Both the position numbers and the translations under genes were made by a program. A DNA stretch of 64,000 nt, from assembly GCA_902491625.1 (NCBI GenBank), contig CABUIO010000010.1, positions 3,959-67,958 of the forward strand, written 5' to 3'. The notes under the pieces are model-generated. The model was not told the DNA's origin and did not search any database. It was given only the letters and a program-made list of their open reading frames with translations. Positions 9,679 through 18,239 of this stretch are shown piece after piece (within the stretch, counting starts at the first letter, position 1; the number at the start of each line of letters is the position of its first letter). Origin of the DNA: an uncultured Porphyromonadaceae bacterium. GTDB lineage: Bacteria; Bacteroidota; Bacteroidia; Bacteroidales; Muribaculaceae.

Positions 9679-10821
9679 ATGGAAAGAAAAATCAGAGTAG
9701 GTATCACCCACGGCGACATCAACGGCATTTGCTATGAGGTGATCCTCAAGACATTATCCAACGACGAACTGACCGATCTGTGTACGCCTGTCGTGTTCGG
9801 TTCCGGCAAGGTGGCGGGCTACTACCGCAAGATGCTCGGTCTTGACGAGGTGCGTCTCAATACGATCGCCGACGCTTCCGCCGCCAAGGACGGCTGCGTC
9901 AATATGGTGAACATCAGCCAGCAGGAGTTTAAGATAGAGCCAGGGCAGGCCACCGAAGAGTCCGGGAAAGCGGCGATGATGGCTCTCGATGCGGCGATGC
10001 AGGCGCTCGGCAACGGCGACATCGACGTGCTCGTGACGGCGCCTGTCAACAAGGCGGCGATGCAGCTCGCGGGCTTCGGTTTCACCGGCCACACGGAATA
10101 TCTCGCCTCCAAGGCCGGAGAAGACTTCACGCCGACGATGACTTTCGTCGACGACAATATTCGTGTGGCACTTCTCACTACACATCTTCCGATCGCGGAT
10201 GTGCCCTCCAGCGTGACATGCAAGGCCGTGGCCGACAGGCTCCGTGCCATGGACAAGGCTCTGCGCTGCGACTTCGGCTGTTCGCGTCCGCTCATCGCGG
10301 TGCTCGCCCTCAATCCCCATGCCGGCGACAACGGACTGCTCGGCGACGAGGAGATACGCGAGATCGCTCCGGCGATCGAGGAGGTCGGCAGGGACGGCGT
10401 GATGGCATTCGGTCCCTACCCGGCGGACGGATTCTTCGGTTCGGGGATGTGGGACCGTTTCGACGGCGTGCTGGCCATGTACCATGACCAGGGGCTCGTG
10501 GGATTCAAGTCGCTGAGCGGCACCGACGGAGTCAACTGCACCTGCGGACTGCCTTTCGTGCGCACCTCGCCTGACCACGGCACCGGCTACGACATCGTGG
10601 GCAAGAACGAGGCTGACCCGACTTCGATGCGCCACGCGATCTTCACCGCCATCGACATATTCCGCGCGCGGCAGAGCTTCGACGAGGCCGCTGCCAATCC
10701 GCTGAAACGCCATCTCGCCGAGAAGAGCGACCGCCGCCACAAACAACAACGCAACAACGACCGCACGGAGACCGGAAAGACTGAAAAGGCCGAAGCTCCG
10801 GCAGCCGATCAAAAGGAATGA
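9679..10821 (+). CDS. pdxA: 4-hydroxythreonine-4-phosphate dehydrogenase
   Basis: Catalyses the NAD-dependent oxidation step of DXP-independent... deoxyxylulose-dependent pyridoxal-5'-phosphate synthesis. Family motifs are complete: VGITHGDINGICYEV at the N-terminus, GHTEYLASKAG, LNPHAGDNGLLGDEE, AMYHDQGLVGFKSL and SPDHGTGYDIVGK, including the metal-binding histidines. I chose the ATG at 9679 (380 residues) because the motif-bearing N-terminus begins there; an in-frame start at 9637 adds residues with no family support. The last ~35 residues are a charged, low-complexity tail not normal for PdxA. Its stop is 1 nt before the next start, so it likely leads the operon below. Confidence 0.93.
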   Translation: MERKIRVGITHGDINGICYEVILKTLSNDELTDLCTPVVFGSGKVAGYYRKMLGLDEVRLNTIADASAAKDGCVNMVNISQQEFKIEPGQATEESGKAAMMALDAAMQALGNGDIDVLVTAPVNKAAMQLAGFGFTGHTEYLASKAGEDFTPTMTFVDDNIRVALLTTHLPIADVPSSVTCKAVADRLRAMDKALRCDFGCSRPLIAVLALNPHAGDNGLLGDEEIREIAPAIEEVGRDGVMAFGPYPADGFFGSGMWDRFDGVLAMYHDQGLVGFKSLSGTDGVNCTCGLPFVRTSPDHGTGYDIVGKNEADPTSMRHAIFTAIDIFRARQSFDEAAANPLKRHLAEKSDRRHKQQRNNDRTETGKTEKAEAPAADQKE

Positions 10822-10822
10822 T

Positions 10823-11533
10823 ATGCACTACGGAATCATAGCCGCAGGGGAAGGGTCTCGCCTCGTGCAGGAAGGCGTGGGGCGTCCCAAGCCTCTCGTA
10901 GAGATCGAGGGAGAACCTATGATCGGACGCCTCATCGGCATCTTCGCCTCGTGCGACGCCGAGAGCGTCAACGTGATTGTCAACGAGGAGATGACGGAAG
11001 TCCGCGCCTATCTTGAGGAACTTGCCGGGAAAATCGCCGTACCACTCTCCATCAAAGTGAAATCCACGCCCAGCAGCATGCACAGTTTCGCGGAGCTGAG
11101 CGGGATGATGCCTTCGGAAGGCAAATTCGTTCTCACGACCGTAGACACCATTTTCCGGCGCGATGACTTCGCGCGGTATGTCGAGCGTTTCGCCACAGCC
11201 GAGGGGATAGACGCCCTGATGGCCGTGACCGGATATATCGACGACGAGAAACCGCTCTACGTGGCCACCGACGGGGAGATGCACGTCACAGCCTTCGCCG
11301 ACACAGCGACTGAGGACACGCGCTACGTCTCGGGCGGCATTTACGGACTCACGCCTCCGGCTCTCGGAGTGCTACGCCGCTGTCTGGAGGACGGCGTCAG
11401 CCGTATGCGCAATTTCCAGCGTCGTCTGCTCACCGACGGCCTGCGCGTCGACGCCTACGACATGGGCAAGATCCTCGACGTGGACCACGCCTCCGACATC
11501 GCCAAGGCCGACGCCTTCCTGAGAGGAGAGTGA
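10823..11533 (+). CDS. Sugar/polyol-phosphate nucleotidyltransferase
   Basis: A 236-residue NTP_transferase-fold protein. The N-terminus MHYGIIAAGEGSRL followed by RPKPLVEIEGEPMI is the nucleotide-binding loop and the lysine-containing substrate motif of this family; TTVDTIFR carries the metal-binding aspartate. Members join an NTP to a sugar- or polyol-phosphate. Because the operon also contains myo-inositol-phosphate synthase and CDP-alcohol transferases, a CTP:inositol-1-phosphate cytidylyltransferase is a reasonable guess, but another substrate is possible. It follows pdxA with one base between stop and start. Confidence 0.75.
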   Translation: MHYGIIAAGEGSRLVQEGVGRPKPLVEIEGEPMIGRLIGIFASCDAESVNVIVNEEMTEVRAYLEELAGKIAVPLSIKVKSTPSSMHSFAELSGMMPSEGKFVLTTVDTIFRRDDFARYVERFATAEGIDALMAVTGYIDDEKPLYVATDGEMHVTAFADTATEDTRYVSGGIYGLTPPALGVLRRCLEDGVSRMRNFQRRLLTDGLRVDAYDMGKILDVDHASDIAKADAFLRGE

Positions 11534-11574
11534 GCGGTCCCAACCATAACTGATTAACCATCAAACACTACACC

Positions 11575-12441
11575 ATGGCAGATATCAAAATAGCCGGCGT
11601 GATGAGGGCGGGAGCGTTCTCTCCCAACCATATAGGCAACGATGCCTCCATCTTCAACGCCACTGCCGAAGAGCTGCGGAAGCGCGGCTACATTGTGAAC
11701 GTCTACAGCGAGGAGCGGTTCCGCAAAGGGATAGCCGACGAGGATGTCATCGTGGACATGTGCCGCGAGCCGGAGTCGATCGCTCTTCTCAAGCAATATG
11801 AGGACAAAGGGATGTTAGTGGTCAATTCGGGCTACGGCATCGAGAACTGCACCCGCGAGCGCATGACGCGCATCCTGACAGGCAACGGCATCCCCTACCC
11901 CGAGAGCCTCATCGTCAACACCGACGAGTCCGTCACGCCGGAACTCGCCCGCGCCGGCTTCACGCAATGCTGGGTGAAGCGCGGCGAATTCCACTCGATG
12001 CACAAGGAGGACGTCAGCTTCTGCCGCCACGCCGACGAGGCACAGGAGGTGCTTCAGGAATATTTCCTGCGCGGCATCAAGCGCGCCGTCATCAACCGCC
12101 ATCTGGAGGGTGATCTCGTGAAGTTCTACGGCATCCGCGGCGACAGCTTCTTCTACTGGTTCTATCCCTATGAGGTCGGCCACAGCAAATACGGCGTCGA
12201 GGCGGTCAACGGACATGTCCACAATCTCCCCTTCGACCACGAGGAGCTGCGGCGCGTCTGCGGCAACGCGGCGGAAATCATGGATGTCGTGATCTACGGA
12301 GGCGACGCCATCATAGACGCCGACGGCACATTCCGGATCATCGACTTCAACGACTGGCCCTCGTTCGCGCCTTGCCGCGCCGAGGCAGCGCCCCACATTG
12401 CCAAAGAGATAATCTCACTGATAAAAAAGCACAGGAAGTGA
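11575..12441 (+). CDS. ATP-grasp-type protein in the inositol-lipid operon
   Basis: A 288-residue protein with a Rossmann-like N-terminal part, a central region with lysines (WVKRGEFHSMHKEDVSF) and a C-terminal ATP-grasp metal site, GGDAIIDADGTFRIIDFNDW, in which the D...D-x-N spacing resembles ATP-grasp enzymes such as inositol trisphosphate 5/6-kinases (VIDINxFP). I do not recognise a characterised orthologue. It may phosphorylate or ligate the headgroup or an inositol phosphate. Its stop overlaps the GTG of the next gene. Confidence 0.6.
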   Translation: MADIKIAGVMRAGAFSPNHIGNDASIFNATAEELRKRGYIVNVYSEERFRKGIADEDVIVDMCREPESIALLKQYEDKGMLVVNSGYGIENCTRERMTRILTGNGIPYPESLIVNTDESVTPELARAGFTQCWVKRGEFHSMHKEDVSFCRHADEAQEVLQEYFLRGIKRAVINRHLEGDLVKFYGIRGDSFFYWFYPYEVGHSKYGVEAVNGHVHNLPFDHEELRRVCGNAAEIMDVVIYGGDAIIDADGTFRIIDFNDWPSFAPCRAEAAPHIAKEIISLIKKHRK

Positions 12442-12950
12442 AGAACCGTAACGAAACACGCACTTCGGACAAGCATTTTCCGCTTTTCCCGAGGATGATA
12501 GCCACCACTTTCGGCATCGGCTATCTGCCGCTGTGTCCGGGCACATGGAGCGCCATCTTCGCCGTGCTGATCTGGCTGCCGCTATATTTCCTCGCCACGC
12601 CGTGGGTGACATTCCTCGCCACTGCCGCCGGAGCACTCTTCTTCAGCGTGGCCGGCGTCTGGGCAAGCAACGTCGCCGAGCGCTACTGGGGCAAGGATCC
12701 GGTAGTGGCGTGTGTCGACGAGACCGCCGGACAACTTGTGGCCTTACTGCCGCTCGCCTCCTACAGTCCGTGGTGGCTGATAATCGTCTCACTGGCACTC
12801 TTCCGCTTCTTCGACATCTACAAGCCGCTGGGCATCCGCTCGCTCGAACGCCTGCCCGGAGGCATCGGCATGATGGCCGACGACATCCTCTCGGGCATCT
12901 ACGCCGGAATCATCGTGCTTGCTATACAATATGCAATAATACTCCTATAA
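12438..12950 (+). CDS. pgpA: Phosphatidylglycerophosphatase A-like lipid phosphatase
   Basis: A 170-residue integral membrane protein. It shows the PgpA signatures GIGYLPLCPGTWSA near the N-terminus, CVDETAGQLVALL in the middle and FRFFDIYKPLGI...GGIGMMADDILSGI at the C-terminus. PgpA removes the phosphate from phosphatidylglycerophosphate; here, beside CDP-alcohol transferases, it could instead dephosphorylate phosphatidylinositol phosphate. The GTG at 12438 overlaps the upstream stop as GTGA and is the best coupled start; ATG 12495 would begin inside the conserved N-terminal region. Confidence 0.85.
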   Translation: MKNRNETRTSDKHFPLFPRMIATTFGIGYLPLCPGTWSAIFAVLIWLPLYFLATPWVTFLATAAGALFFSVAGVWASNVAERYWGKDPVVACVDETAGQLVALLPLASYSPWWLIIVSLALFRFFDIYKPLGIRSLERLPGGIGMMADDILSGIYAGIIVLAIQYAIILL

Positions 12951-12953
12951 TCA

Positions 12954-13517
12954 ATGACCAAGCGAGGAAACAAGATATGGAACAAACTGCTGTACAGCGA
13001 TTCGCTCGTATACACCTTTTCGCGTTCCATCGTCTCCTCGCAGGCAGCCTCGTGGCTCGACATCATATTGGGCTTCATCCTCTTTGCGGCGGCAGGGATG
13101 TCGGCGTTCTGGTCGGCCGCAGTGGGCGCCGTGGCCGGAGGAATCCTCAACTGCGTGATCAACTACCGCTTCACATTTCACGCCGCCGGATGCTCGCGCA
13201 AGGCCGTGGCCGTGAAATACGCCATGGTGTGGATCGGCAGCGTGCTGCTCAACTCTTTCGGCACCGAGCTGCTCTACACATTCCTCCACGAATGGCATCT
13301 TGACCGCGATCTGGGCATCTCCGCCGACGCCTGCTACGCCGTGGCGCGACTCACGGTCTCGCTGCTCGTCTCTCTGCTGTGGAACTTCGGGCTCCAGCGC
13401 GTCTTTGTCTACCGAACGTCGCCGGCCGACAGATGGTGCATCGCCTTCGTGGACTTCTTCCTCCCGAAGCGACTGCGGAGTCCGCAAACCGCTAAGGGCA
13501 GTCAGACAACAATTTAA
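12954..13517 (+). CDS. GtrA-family membrane protein
   Basis: A 187-residue protein with four predicted membrane helices and the GtrA features ASWLDIILGFILF in the first helix, NCVINYRFTF after the second, and LWNFGLQRVFVY at the end of the fourth. Known GtrA proteins help move polyprenyl-linked sugars across the membrane in glycan modification. In this operon it may flip or present a headgroup-modified lipid. It starts 3 nt after pgpA. Confidence 0.8.
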   Translation: MTKRGNKIWNKLLYSDSLVYTFSRSIVSSQAASWLDIILGFILFAAAGMSAFWSAAVGAVAGGILNCVINYRFTFHAAGCSRKAVAVKYAMVWIGSVLLNSFGTELLYTFLHEWHLDRDLGISADACYAVARLTVSLLVSLLWNFGLQRVFVYRTSPADRWCIAFVDFFLPKRLRSPQTAKGSQTTI

Positions 13518-13546
13518 AACAACAACCTCATCATAACACGACACAG

Positions 13547-14257
13547 ATGCAAAACTCACCTCTCGACAACATAAAGCAGCAGGCCAAGGCTATCCGCGAC
13601 CAACTGCAGAAAGGGATCTACAAGGTCATCGACCCATTCGTCCAAAAGCTCATAGAGTGGAAGTTTACCCCCAACATGGTCACGACCATCGGCCTTGCCG
13701 GCAACGCCCTGGCCGCCGGCGTGATCTTCTATGCCGGAGCCTCGGCGGGATACAAGGATCCCAACTATTTCCTGATCCTTCTCTCCGGCATTCTCATCAT
13801 CGCTTTCTCGCTCTTCGACATGCTCGACGGTCAGGTCGCACGCATCGGGGGCATGACGTCGCGTTTCGGCGCCATGTATGATTCGGTGCTCGACCGCTAC
13901 TGCGAGATCCTGATGTTCGGCTCAATCAGCTATTTCCTTCTCGCCACAGGCTCTCCCTGGGGCGCGCTGCTCGCATTCCTCGCGCTGATGGGAAGCGTGA
14001 TGGTCAGCTACGTCCGGGCACGCGCCGAAGGCCTCGGCGTCGAGTGCAAGATCGGATTCATGCAGCGTCCGGAGCGCGTGGTCGTGACCGCAGTGGCTCT
14101 GATGGCGACAGGCATATGGGGATGCTGCATCCACGGCTACACCGACGCGCGTCCCAACATAGTGCTCACCGTAGCGATGGCGCTTATCGCAGTGTTCGCC
14201 AACCTCACCGCCTTCGCGCGATTGTTTCACACCGCAGTCAAGCTCCGCAACAAATGA
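13547..14257 (+). CDS. CDP-alcohol phosphatidyltransferase 1 (candidate phosphatidylinositol-phosphate synthase)
   Basis: A 236-residue integral membrane enzyme with the complete CDP-alcohol phosphotransferase motif DGx2ARx8Gx3Dx3D at about residues 94-116 (DGQVAR then GAMYDSVLD). About six membrane helices. It joins a CDP-diacylglycerol-type lipid to an alcohol; with myo-inositol-phosphate synthase in the cluster the likely acceptor is inositol-1-phosphate. PFVQKLIEWKFTPNMVTTIGL is the usual entry to the first helix. Its stop overlaps the next start as ATGA. Confidence 0.85.
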   Translation: MQNSPLDNIKQQAKAIRDQLQKGIYKVIDPFVQKLIEWKFTPNMVTTIGLAGNALAAGVIFYAGASAGYKDPNYFLILLSGILIIAFSLFDMLDGQVARIGGMTSRFGAMYDSVLDRYCEILMFGSISYFLLATGSPWGALLAFLALMGSVMVSYVRARAEGLGVECKIGFMQRPERVVVTAVALMATGIWGCCIHGYTDARPNIVLTVAMALIAVFANLTAFARLFHTAVKLRNK

Positions 14258-15222
14258 TGCAGACGGAGAAACGATTTGTCGGACTACCTCCGGCGCGACA
14301 GGCATACATCTGCTTCGCCGGACTCGTCGTGTGGCTCGCTGTCACGGCACTATTCGTCGGGCTGCGTGCCGAACACTTCTTCCTCGCCCTGCTTGTCGCC
14401 GCTCTATTCCTGACGTCACCCTACACACGGCGTCTGGCCGTGGCCATGCTGCCATTTCTCATCTTCGGCATCAGCTACGACTGGATGAACATCGTCCCCA
14501 ACTATGAGGTCAACACAGTCGACACCTCCGGCATCTACAATGCGGAAAAGAGCTTTTTCGGCATCGAGACCGCGCAGTGGGGACTGCTGACACCCAACGA
14601 GTTTTTCGGCCATCACACCTCGCCGCTGTGCGACATCATGGCCGGACTGTTCTATCTCTGCTGGGTGCCCGTGCCGATCATCTTCGGACTGTGGCTCTAT
14701 TTCCACAATCAGACTTCGGAGTATCTGCACTTCGCGCTCGTGTTCCTATTCGTCAACCTCTTAGGCTTCGCCGTCTACTATATCCATCCGGCGGCTCCGC
14801 CATGGTACGTGGCTCTCCACGGCTTCGAGGCCGTGCCCGGGACACCCGGCGACGTTGCCGGACTCGGCGCCTTCGACCGCATGACCGGCACCGGAATATT
14901 TCAGGCGCTCTACGGCCGCAACGCCAACGTCTTCGCCGCCGTCCCCTCACTTCATTCGGCCTACACTCTGATCGCCTTCATCTACTCGCTGCGCTCGCGC
15001 AGTCCGCTGTCATGGCGCATAGCCCTGGCAGTCATCACTCTCGGCATCTGGGCCACAGCCGTCTACACCGGCCACCACTACCTCATCGACGTCCTCTCCG
15101 GCATCCTGACGGCGCTTGTCGGCTATGCCCTTTTCGAATGGGGACTGATGCGCATCCCCGCGTTCAGACGCTTCATGGAACGCTACGCCGCCTTTATCAC
15201 CTTCAAACAGAACAATGGATAA
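14254..15222 (+). CDS. PAP2-superfamily protein resembling Aur1/inositol-phosphorylceramide synthase
   Basis: A 322-residue polytopic protein with PAP2 motifs VPSLHSAYTL and YTGHHYLIDVLSG, giving the catalytic histidine pair and aspartate. Before these it has YYIHPAAPPW, like the P-T-x-P-P-W segment of fungal and bacterial Aur1-like enzymes, rather than the KxxxxxxRP motif of plain lipid phosphatases. Aur1 transfers phosphoinositol from phosphatidylinositol to ceramide. ATG 14254 overlaps the upstream TGA (ATGA), so translation is coupled; the long upstream extension of the open frame overlaps the previous gene. Transferase versus phosphatase is not decided by sequence alone. Confidence 0.75.
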   Translation: MMQTEKRFVGLPPARQAYICFAGLVVWLAVTALFVGLRAEHFFLALLVAALFLTSPYTRRLAVAMLPFLIFGISYDWMNIVPNYEVNTVDTSGIYNAEKSFFGIETAQWGLLTPNEFFGHHTSPLCDIMAGLFYLCWVPVPIIFGLWLYFHNQTSEYLHFALVFLFVNLLGFAVYYIHPAAPPWYVALHGFEAVPGTPGDVAGLGAFDRMTGTGIFQALYGRNANVFAAVPSLHSAYTLIAFIYSLRSRSPLSWRIALAVITLGIWATAVYTGHHYLIDVLSGILTALVGYALFEWGLMRIPAFRRFMERYAAFITFKQNNG

Positions 15223-16138
15223 CAACACCACATTATATTCCGACTGTCCGCGTGCCGAGCACGACAAGGCATACTACGACGAACTTTACAAGCAATATCA
15301 CGTGCATCCCGAAGTCCTCACGGCCGACGAGATCATGAAGATGGTGCCGCAGCTGCAGGGCCACCGTAAGCTCGTCGTTCGCCTGATGCACTGGCTTCAG
15401 GTGGACAGGGTCAACAAGGTGCACGCCTCCCATTGCCACACTCCCGGCCCGGAATTCGTGAGATGTCTGCTCTTCGAGAGCTTCCACAACTCGCTGCGCA
15501 TCGACAACGAGAAGGTACTCGCAGAAATGCCGAAAGGCGCGTTCATCACCGTAAGCAATCATCCTCTCGGCGCACTCGACGGCATCATGCTGATATACCT
15601 CGTCACGCGCTACCGTCCGAAATTCAAGGTGATGGTCAACATGATCCTCAACCATATCAGCGCCATGCGACCCAACTTCATCGACGTCGACGCATGGGCC
15701 TCGGACAATCCCGACCGCCGCAAGGTGTCGATGCTCGGCATACGCAGTGTATTCCGACAACTTAATGAGGGGGAACCTGTAGGCTTCTTCCCCGCCGGAG
15801 CCATGTCGAAGACCAACTGGAAAAACGAGCTTGAGGACCGCGAATGGCAGAAGTCGGTACTTGAAATAATCTACCGCGCCAAAGTGCCGGTGGTGCCGAT
15901 CTACTTCCACGACCGCAATTCCTGGGTGTGCGACCTTTTAGGCCACATTTTCTGGCAGGGACGATCCCTGCTCCTTCCGCGCCAGGTGTTCCGCAAGAAC
16001 GGCAAGATGCTGCATGTCAGCATCGGCGATCCGATCTCACCCGAGGAACAGCGCCTCCATGGCGACACACCCGAAACTCTCGGCAAGTACTTAAGAGAAA
16101 AGACCTATGAGCTACGAAAAAAATATTCCCGAAAATAA
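15215..16138 (+). CDS. PlsC-like lipid acyltransferase
   Basis: A 307-residue protein with an acyltransferase motif variant NHPLGALDG (H-x5-D instead of the common H-x4-D) near residue 113 and FFPAGAMS for the phosphate/acyl binding motif, as in the haemolysin/OlsA-like branch of PlsC. These enzymes add a fatty acyl group to a lysolipid or lyso-aminolipid. It overlaps the previous gene by 8 nt and the next gene by 32 nt, so it clearly belongs to the lipid operon. Substrate unknown. Confidence 0.8.
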   Translation: MDNNTTLYSDCPRAEHDKAYYDELYKQYHVHPEVLTADEIMKMVPQLQGHRKLVVRLMHWLQVDRVNKVHASHCHTPGPEFVRCLLFESFHNSLRIDNEKVLAEMPKGAFITVSNHPLGALDGIMLIYLVTRYRPKFKVMVNMILNHISAMRPNFIDVDAWASDNPDRRKVSMLGIRSVFRQLNEGEPVGFFPAGAMSKTNWKNELEDREWQKSVLEIIYRAKVPVVPIYFHDRNSWVCDLLGHIFWQGRSLLLPRQVFRKNGKMLHVSIGDPISPEEQRLHGDTPETLGKYLREKTYELRKKYSRK

Positions 16139-17168
16139 TCCCGGCTCCAAGACATTGAAATCGCGCATACGTCATATCAGGGAAAGCTACCGCGCGACAC
16201 TCAAGTCTTCGGACACCGAGGAGACTTTCGACCTGATGTTCTACCGCCCCATCGGCTTTCTGTGGGCGCTGCTCTGCCGCAAACTCGGCATCACGCCCAA
16301 CGTCATCACCATCGCTTCTATCTTCCTCGGCGTCGGCGCCGGCGTGTTGTTTTATTTCCAGCCTCTGTGGATCAACATCATCGGTATGCTCCTGCTTATG
16401 TGGGCAGACGCGTTCGACAGCGCCGACGGACAGCTCGCACGCATGACGCATAAGTATTCGCGCATCGGCCGCATTCTCGACGGACTAAGCGGCGACCTCT
16501 GGTTCTTCGCCATATACGTCGCCATCTGTATCCGAGAGGTCCACAGCTCCGAGTTCTTTATGGATCACAACTGGGCTATCTGGGTGATTGCCGTAGCTGC
16601 CGGATTCTGCCATGCCGTGCAGGCAGCGCAGGCCGACTACTACCGTCAGTTCCATCTCTTCTTTCTCAAAGGGAAGGAAGGAAGCGAACTCGATTCCTCG
16701 AAACCGCTCGCCGATAAATTCGCAACACTTTCGTGGAAGAGGAATTTCATGTCAAAGTTCGTGCTGATGTTCTACCTCAACTATACGCGCAGCCAGGAGA
16801 AACGGACTCCTGCGATGCAGCGCCTCCGCGCGCGTCTCCGCGAGGTATATCCCGACGGCAACATCCCGAAATCCTTCCGCATGGCGTTCCGCAGCAAGAG
16901 TCTGCCGCTGATGAAATACACCAACATTCTCAGTTTCAACACACGCTGCTTCGCCCTCTTTGCCGCCCTCTTCGCACGTATGCCGTGGCTTTACTTCGCC
17001 TTTGAACTTACTGTGCTCAACATCCTTCTTCTCTACATGATGTGGCGCCACGAACGCATCTGCCGCCATTTCACAAAAGCGCTGGAGAATTCCTCGGCTT
17101 TTCCAGCCGACAGCGAAGAACCGAAGAGAACAAATAAAGTGTCTGTTCCGTTTTACAATTACACATAA
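16107..17168 (+). CDS. CDP-alcohol phosphatidyltransferase 2 with a shifted active-site aspartate
   Basis: A 353-residue membrane protein with a CDP-alcohol phosphotransferase core at about residues 107-130: DGQLAR, then eight residues, G, three residues and D, but the last aspartate comes after four residues (DGLSGD) instead of three. It has a cytoplasmic N-terminal extension of about 45 residues and about six helices. Longer than transferase 1, with a C-terminal basic tail. It may attach a second alcohol, or use a different acceptor or donor such as a CDP-polyol. The 32-nt overlap with the acyltransferase suggests coupling. Confidence 0.78.
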   Translation: MSYEKNIPENNPGSKTLKSRIRHIRESYRATLKSSDTEETFDLMFYRPIGFLWALLCRKLGITPNVITIASIFLGVGAGVLFYFQPLWINIIGMLLLMWADAFDSADGQLARMTHKYSRIGRILDGLSGDLWFFAIYVAICIREVHSSEFFMDHNWAIWVIAVAAGFCHAVQAAQADYYRQFHLFFLKGKEGSELDSSKPLADKFATLSWKRNFMSKFVLMFYLNYTRSQEKRTPAMQRLRARLREVYPDGNIPKSFRMAFRSKSLPLMKYTNILSFNTRCFALFAALFARMPWLYFAFELTVLNILLLYMMWRHERICRHFTKALENSSAFPADSEEPKRTNKVSVPFYNYT

Positions 17169-17179
17169 ATAGTAATACC

Positions 17180-17998
17180 ATGCCAACTATTGATCTCTCA
17201 AAAGTAAAAGGGATAATATTCGACTACGGAGGCACACTCGACACCGGCGGCGACCACTGGAGCTACGTCATCGAGGATGCTTACCGCAAGGCCGGAGTCT
17301 TCATCGACCGCGACGCCTTCCGCGACGCCTACGTGTTCGGGGAGCGCGAACTCGCCCGCACACTCCACATACTTCCGCATCACACCTTCGCTGACCTTAT
17401 GTCAATAAAGATCAAGATCGAGATGGAGGAACTCGCCGCGGGCAACGTCGTGCCTTCGGATTTAGTCGAGACCAAGGCGCCCCTGATCGCTGACCTCTGC
17501 TATAAGGCGGCGAAAGAGAGCGTCGAAAAAGCCAAGCCTGTACTCAAGGAATTGTCGAAGCGTTACAGTCTCGTGCTCGTAAGCAATTTTTACGGCAATA
17601 TCGCTGCAGTGCTCAAGGATTTCGGCATTGACGGCTATTTCAGCAAAATCGTGGAAAGCGCCGTCGTAGGTGTCCGCAAACCGGATCCCCGCATCTTCGA
17701 GCTCGGAGCGGAGGCAATGGGTCTCAAACCGGAAGAAACCCTTGTCATCGGCGACAGCTACCGCAAGGATATTGTGCCGGCGGAAAAAGCGGGCGCTCAG
17801 GTTCTCTGGATCAAGGGACGCGGCTGGACTCCGGAAGAGGACGCGCAGCTCCACCCCAACATCATCTCCCGCCTCCACGATGTGCTGGAGCTTGTCGCAG
17901 GCAGCGAACCGGACCTGAAATCAGTCGACGCAGCCGACGTCGATCCATTGTCGGATGCCATTCAGATAGAGGAGTCGTCGAGTCTCAAGCCTGATTAA
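17180..17998 (+). CDS. HAD-superfamily hydrolase with atypical motif I
   Basis: A 272-residue HAD protein: motif I FDYGGTLD (nucleophile Asp15), motif II LVLVSN, motif III KPDPRIF, motif IV VIGDSYRKDI. The residue two after the nucleophile is glycine (Asp-Tyr-Gly) where phosphatases normally have aspartate. It could remove phosphate from an inositol phosphate or a lipid phosphate, which the operon would need, but the missing acid/base residue makes this uncertain. It starts 11 nt after the transferase and ends with an acidic tail; no clear terminator follows. Confidence 0.75.
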   Translation: MPTIDLSKVKGIIFDYGGTLDTGGDHWSYVIEDAYRKAGVFIDRDAFRDAYVFGERELARTLHILPHHTFADLMSIKIKIEMEELAAGNVVPSDLVETKAPLIADLCYKAAKESVEKAKPVLKELSKRYSLVLVSNFYGNIAAVLKDFGIDGYFSKIVESAVVGVRKPDPRIFELGAEAMGLKPEETLVIGDSYRKDIVPAEKAGAQVLWIKGRGWTPEEDAQLHPNIISRLHDVLELVAGSEPDLKSVDAADVDPLSDAIQIEESSSLKPD

Positions 17999-18132
17999 TT
18001 AATTTTAACACACAGACACAGACATCGGGTAATTTTAACTAATTTTTACCATTATAAGCTTTTTTAACTAAAATCACAGTTTTAAGCCTTTAGATTTAGA
18101 TTAAAAAACTTTCACACTTATAAAATTTAGCC

Positions 18133-18182
18133 TAATTTTACGCCGCTATTCCCGAAAGGAACCATCCTGCGGGAAGGCGGCG
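18133..18182 (+). promoter_or_regulatory. Possible promoter and stem-loop ahead of the inositol-phosphate synthase gene
   Basis: A -7-like TAATTTTA (18133-18140; last base off consensus) is followed by a stem: CGCCGC (18141-18146) with GCGGCG (18177-18182) and TTCCCG (18149-18154) with CGGGAA (18170-18175). It ends 57 nt before the ATG. The upstream 18000-18130 stretch is very AT-rich, unlike its surroundings, which suits a separate promoter. Confidence 0.35.
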
Positions 18183-18239
18183 TCGCCGTAGGGCGCGCCC
18201 AAATCATTGAAATATAAACATTTATTACCGATATCTATT

